In this document: one piece after another, positions 13,877 through 14,512 of the stretch
Layout of the letters: every line of letters starts with the position of its first letter
Numbering within the stretch: the stretch's first letter is position 1
Assembly: GCA_002423305.1 (NCBI GenBank)
Contig: DIVI01000228.1
Span: forward strand, 1 to 14,512
From: Methylococcus sp. UBA6136
Lineage (GTDB): Bacteria; Pseudomonadota; Gammaproteobacteria; Methylococcales; Methylococcaceae
DNA length: 14,512 bases
Direction of reading: 5' to 3'
Made by a program: the position numbers and the translations under genes
The notes under the pieces: model-generated
Databases searched by the model: none
What the model was told of the DNA's origin: nothing
What the model saw: only the letters and a program-made list of their open reading frames with translations

Positions 13877-14512
13877 TCAAACCCGGCTGGTCAACGCCAG
13901 CGCCTCAGCCTCCACGATCTGGCCAAAGCTGACGCCGGCGTCGTTGACCGGCAGTTTCTCCGGGATCAGCACCTCAAACCCGGCCCCCACAAGACGCTCC
14001 AGTGCACGCTCCATCAGGCGTCGATTCTGGAAGACACCGCCGGTCAGTCCCACTCGTCGGACACCCCGCCGTTCGCGTACCCAGAGGGCCTGATCGAGAA
14101 GACTGCAGGCCAGGCTGTCGTGAAACAGAGCCGAACGATCGGCCACGGTCCTTGATCCGTCCATCAGAAGCGGCAACAACGGCGTCCAGTCCACTCGCCG
14201 CACTTCGCCCTCCTGCGCCAGCGGCAGCGGAATCCCGGCACTCGACCCATCCAGCGCCGCAGCCTCCAGTCGCATCGCGGCATGGCCCTCGTAGCTTTGC
14301 GTGAAAGCCACGCCGATCAGCGCTGCCGCCGCATCAAAAAGGCGACCCGCCGAAGAGGTCGGCGGACAATTGAGTCCCCGCCTCCAGGCGGCACTGGCCA
14401 GGGTGGATTCAGGCGGCGCCTCGGGCCAGTCGATGCCCGCCTCGAGACAGGCTGCCAAGCCACAACGCCAGGGATCACGGCTGGCCTTGTCGCCGCCGAT
14501 GAGCCGCAAGGG
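13877..14512 (-). CDS. hypF: Carbamoyltransferase HypF, C-terminal part (partial at the window's right edge)
   Basis: HypF takes the carbamoyl group of carbamoyl phosphate and, with HypE, makes the cyanide ligands of the [NiFe]-hydrogenase iron site in the cytoplasm. Only the last 212 codons are here and the frame is open to the right edge, so the real start is outside. The visible part is the Kae1/YrdC-associated C-terminal domain: RLIGGDKASRDPWR at the start, SAGRLFDAAAALIGVAF, QSYEGHAAMRLEAAA, then SALFHDSLA, the glycine-rich VGLTGGVFQNRRLMERALE, and the closing PVNDAGVSFGQIVEA. All expected motifs are intact. No other hyp or hydrogenase structural gene is in view; any would lie beyond the right edge. 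The stop is TGA at 13877-13879. Confidence 0.95.
   Translation of the reverse strand, partial: PLRLIGGDKASRDPWRCGLAACLEAGIDWPEAPPESTLASAAWRRGLNCPPTSSAGRLFDAAAALIGVAFTQSYEGHAAMRLEAAALDGSSAGIPLPLAQEGEVRRVDWTPLLPLLMDGSRTVADRSALFHDSLACSLLDQALWVRERRGVRRVGLTGGVFQNRRLMERALERLVGAGFEVLIPEKLPVNDAGVSFGQIVEAEALALTSRV

Noticed and set aside
13572..14093. 173-codon + strand frame opposite DUF2288 and hypF
   Set aside because: It crosses two recognised minus-strand genes; its product is low-complexity Ser/Thr/Arg-rich and has no family features.
1..14512. CRISPR array, tRNA/rRNA genes, integrase, transposase or defence operon
   Set aside because: No regularly spaced repeats, cloverleaf-like segments, or recombinase, transposase or nuclease motifs were seen on either strand.

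Overview
The window looks like chromosomal DNA of a Gram-negative proteobacterium, most likely beta- or gammaproteobacterial. The evidence is the GC-rich housekeeping genes, the DUF2288 and Kef/RCK-type antiporter neighbours, and a hypF fragment that implies [NiFe]-hydrogenase maturation in this genome. No RNA genes, CRISPR arrays, insertion sequences or phage genes were found. The species cannot be named from this sequence alone.

Layout. (1) Positions 1-2265, + strand: the 3' part of trpS, then a rubredoxin-reductase-like FAD/NAD(P) oxidoreductase that seems short at its C-terminus, then a small cupin protein. (2) Positions 2266-2477: a spacer with a nested inverted repeat resembling a MITE/REP element. 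(3) Positions 2478-5609: one large gene of lower GC for an unrecognised exported 1043-residue protein with three C-terminal fibronectin-III-like domains. (4) Positions 5610-7871: a spacer with several palindromes and a good sigma-32-type promoter, then htpG (Hsp90) with a clear intrinsic terminator. (5) Positions 8047-10754: a visibly AT-richer two-gene unit, an AlgI-like MBOAT O-acyltransferase and a membrane-anchored SGNH-like protein, probably a cell-surface glycan acylation module. (6) Positions 10952-11878: two small inner-membrane protein genes, DUF423 and a conserved hypothetical. (7) Positions 14512-11765, - strand: the 3' part of hypF, a DUF2288 gene and a Kef-type cation:proton antiporter. 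The antiporter's 3' end overlaps the convergent hypothetical membrane protein gene by 114 bp.

How it fits together. GC-rich core genes are interrupted by two lower-GC insertions that both concern the cell exterior: the fibronectin-III protein and the MBOAT/SGNH pair. The least explained item is the exported 1043-residue protein. It has a putative beta-sandwich N-terminus, a hydrophobic segment followed by a heptad-like helix, an aromatic/Gln-rich helical stretch, and three Fn3 repeats that each carry a matching cysteine pair. A weak sigma-32-like site upstream of it raises the possibility that it is co-induced with neighbouring htpG. That is a hypothesis only. No convincing multi-gene novel defence or mobile system is visible.
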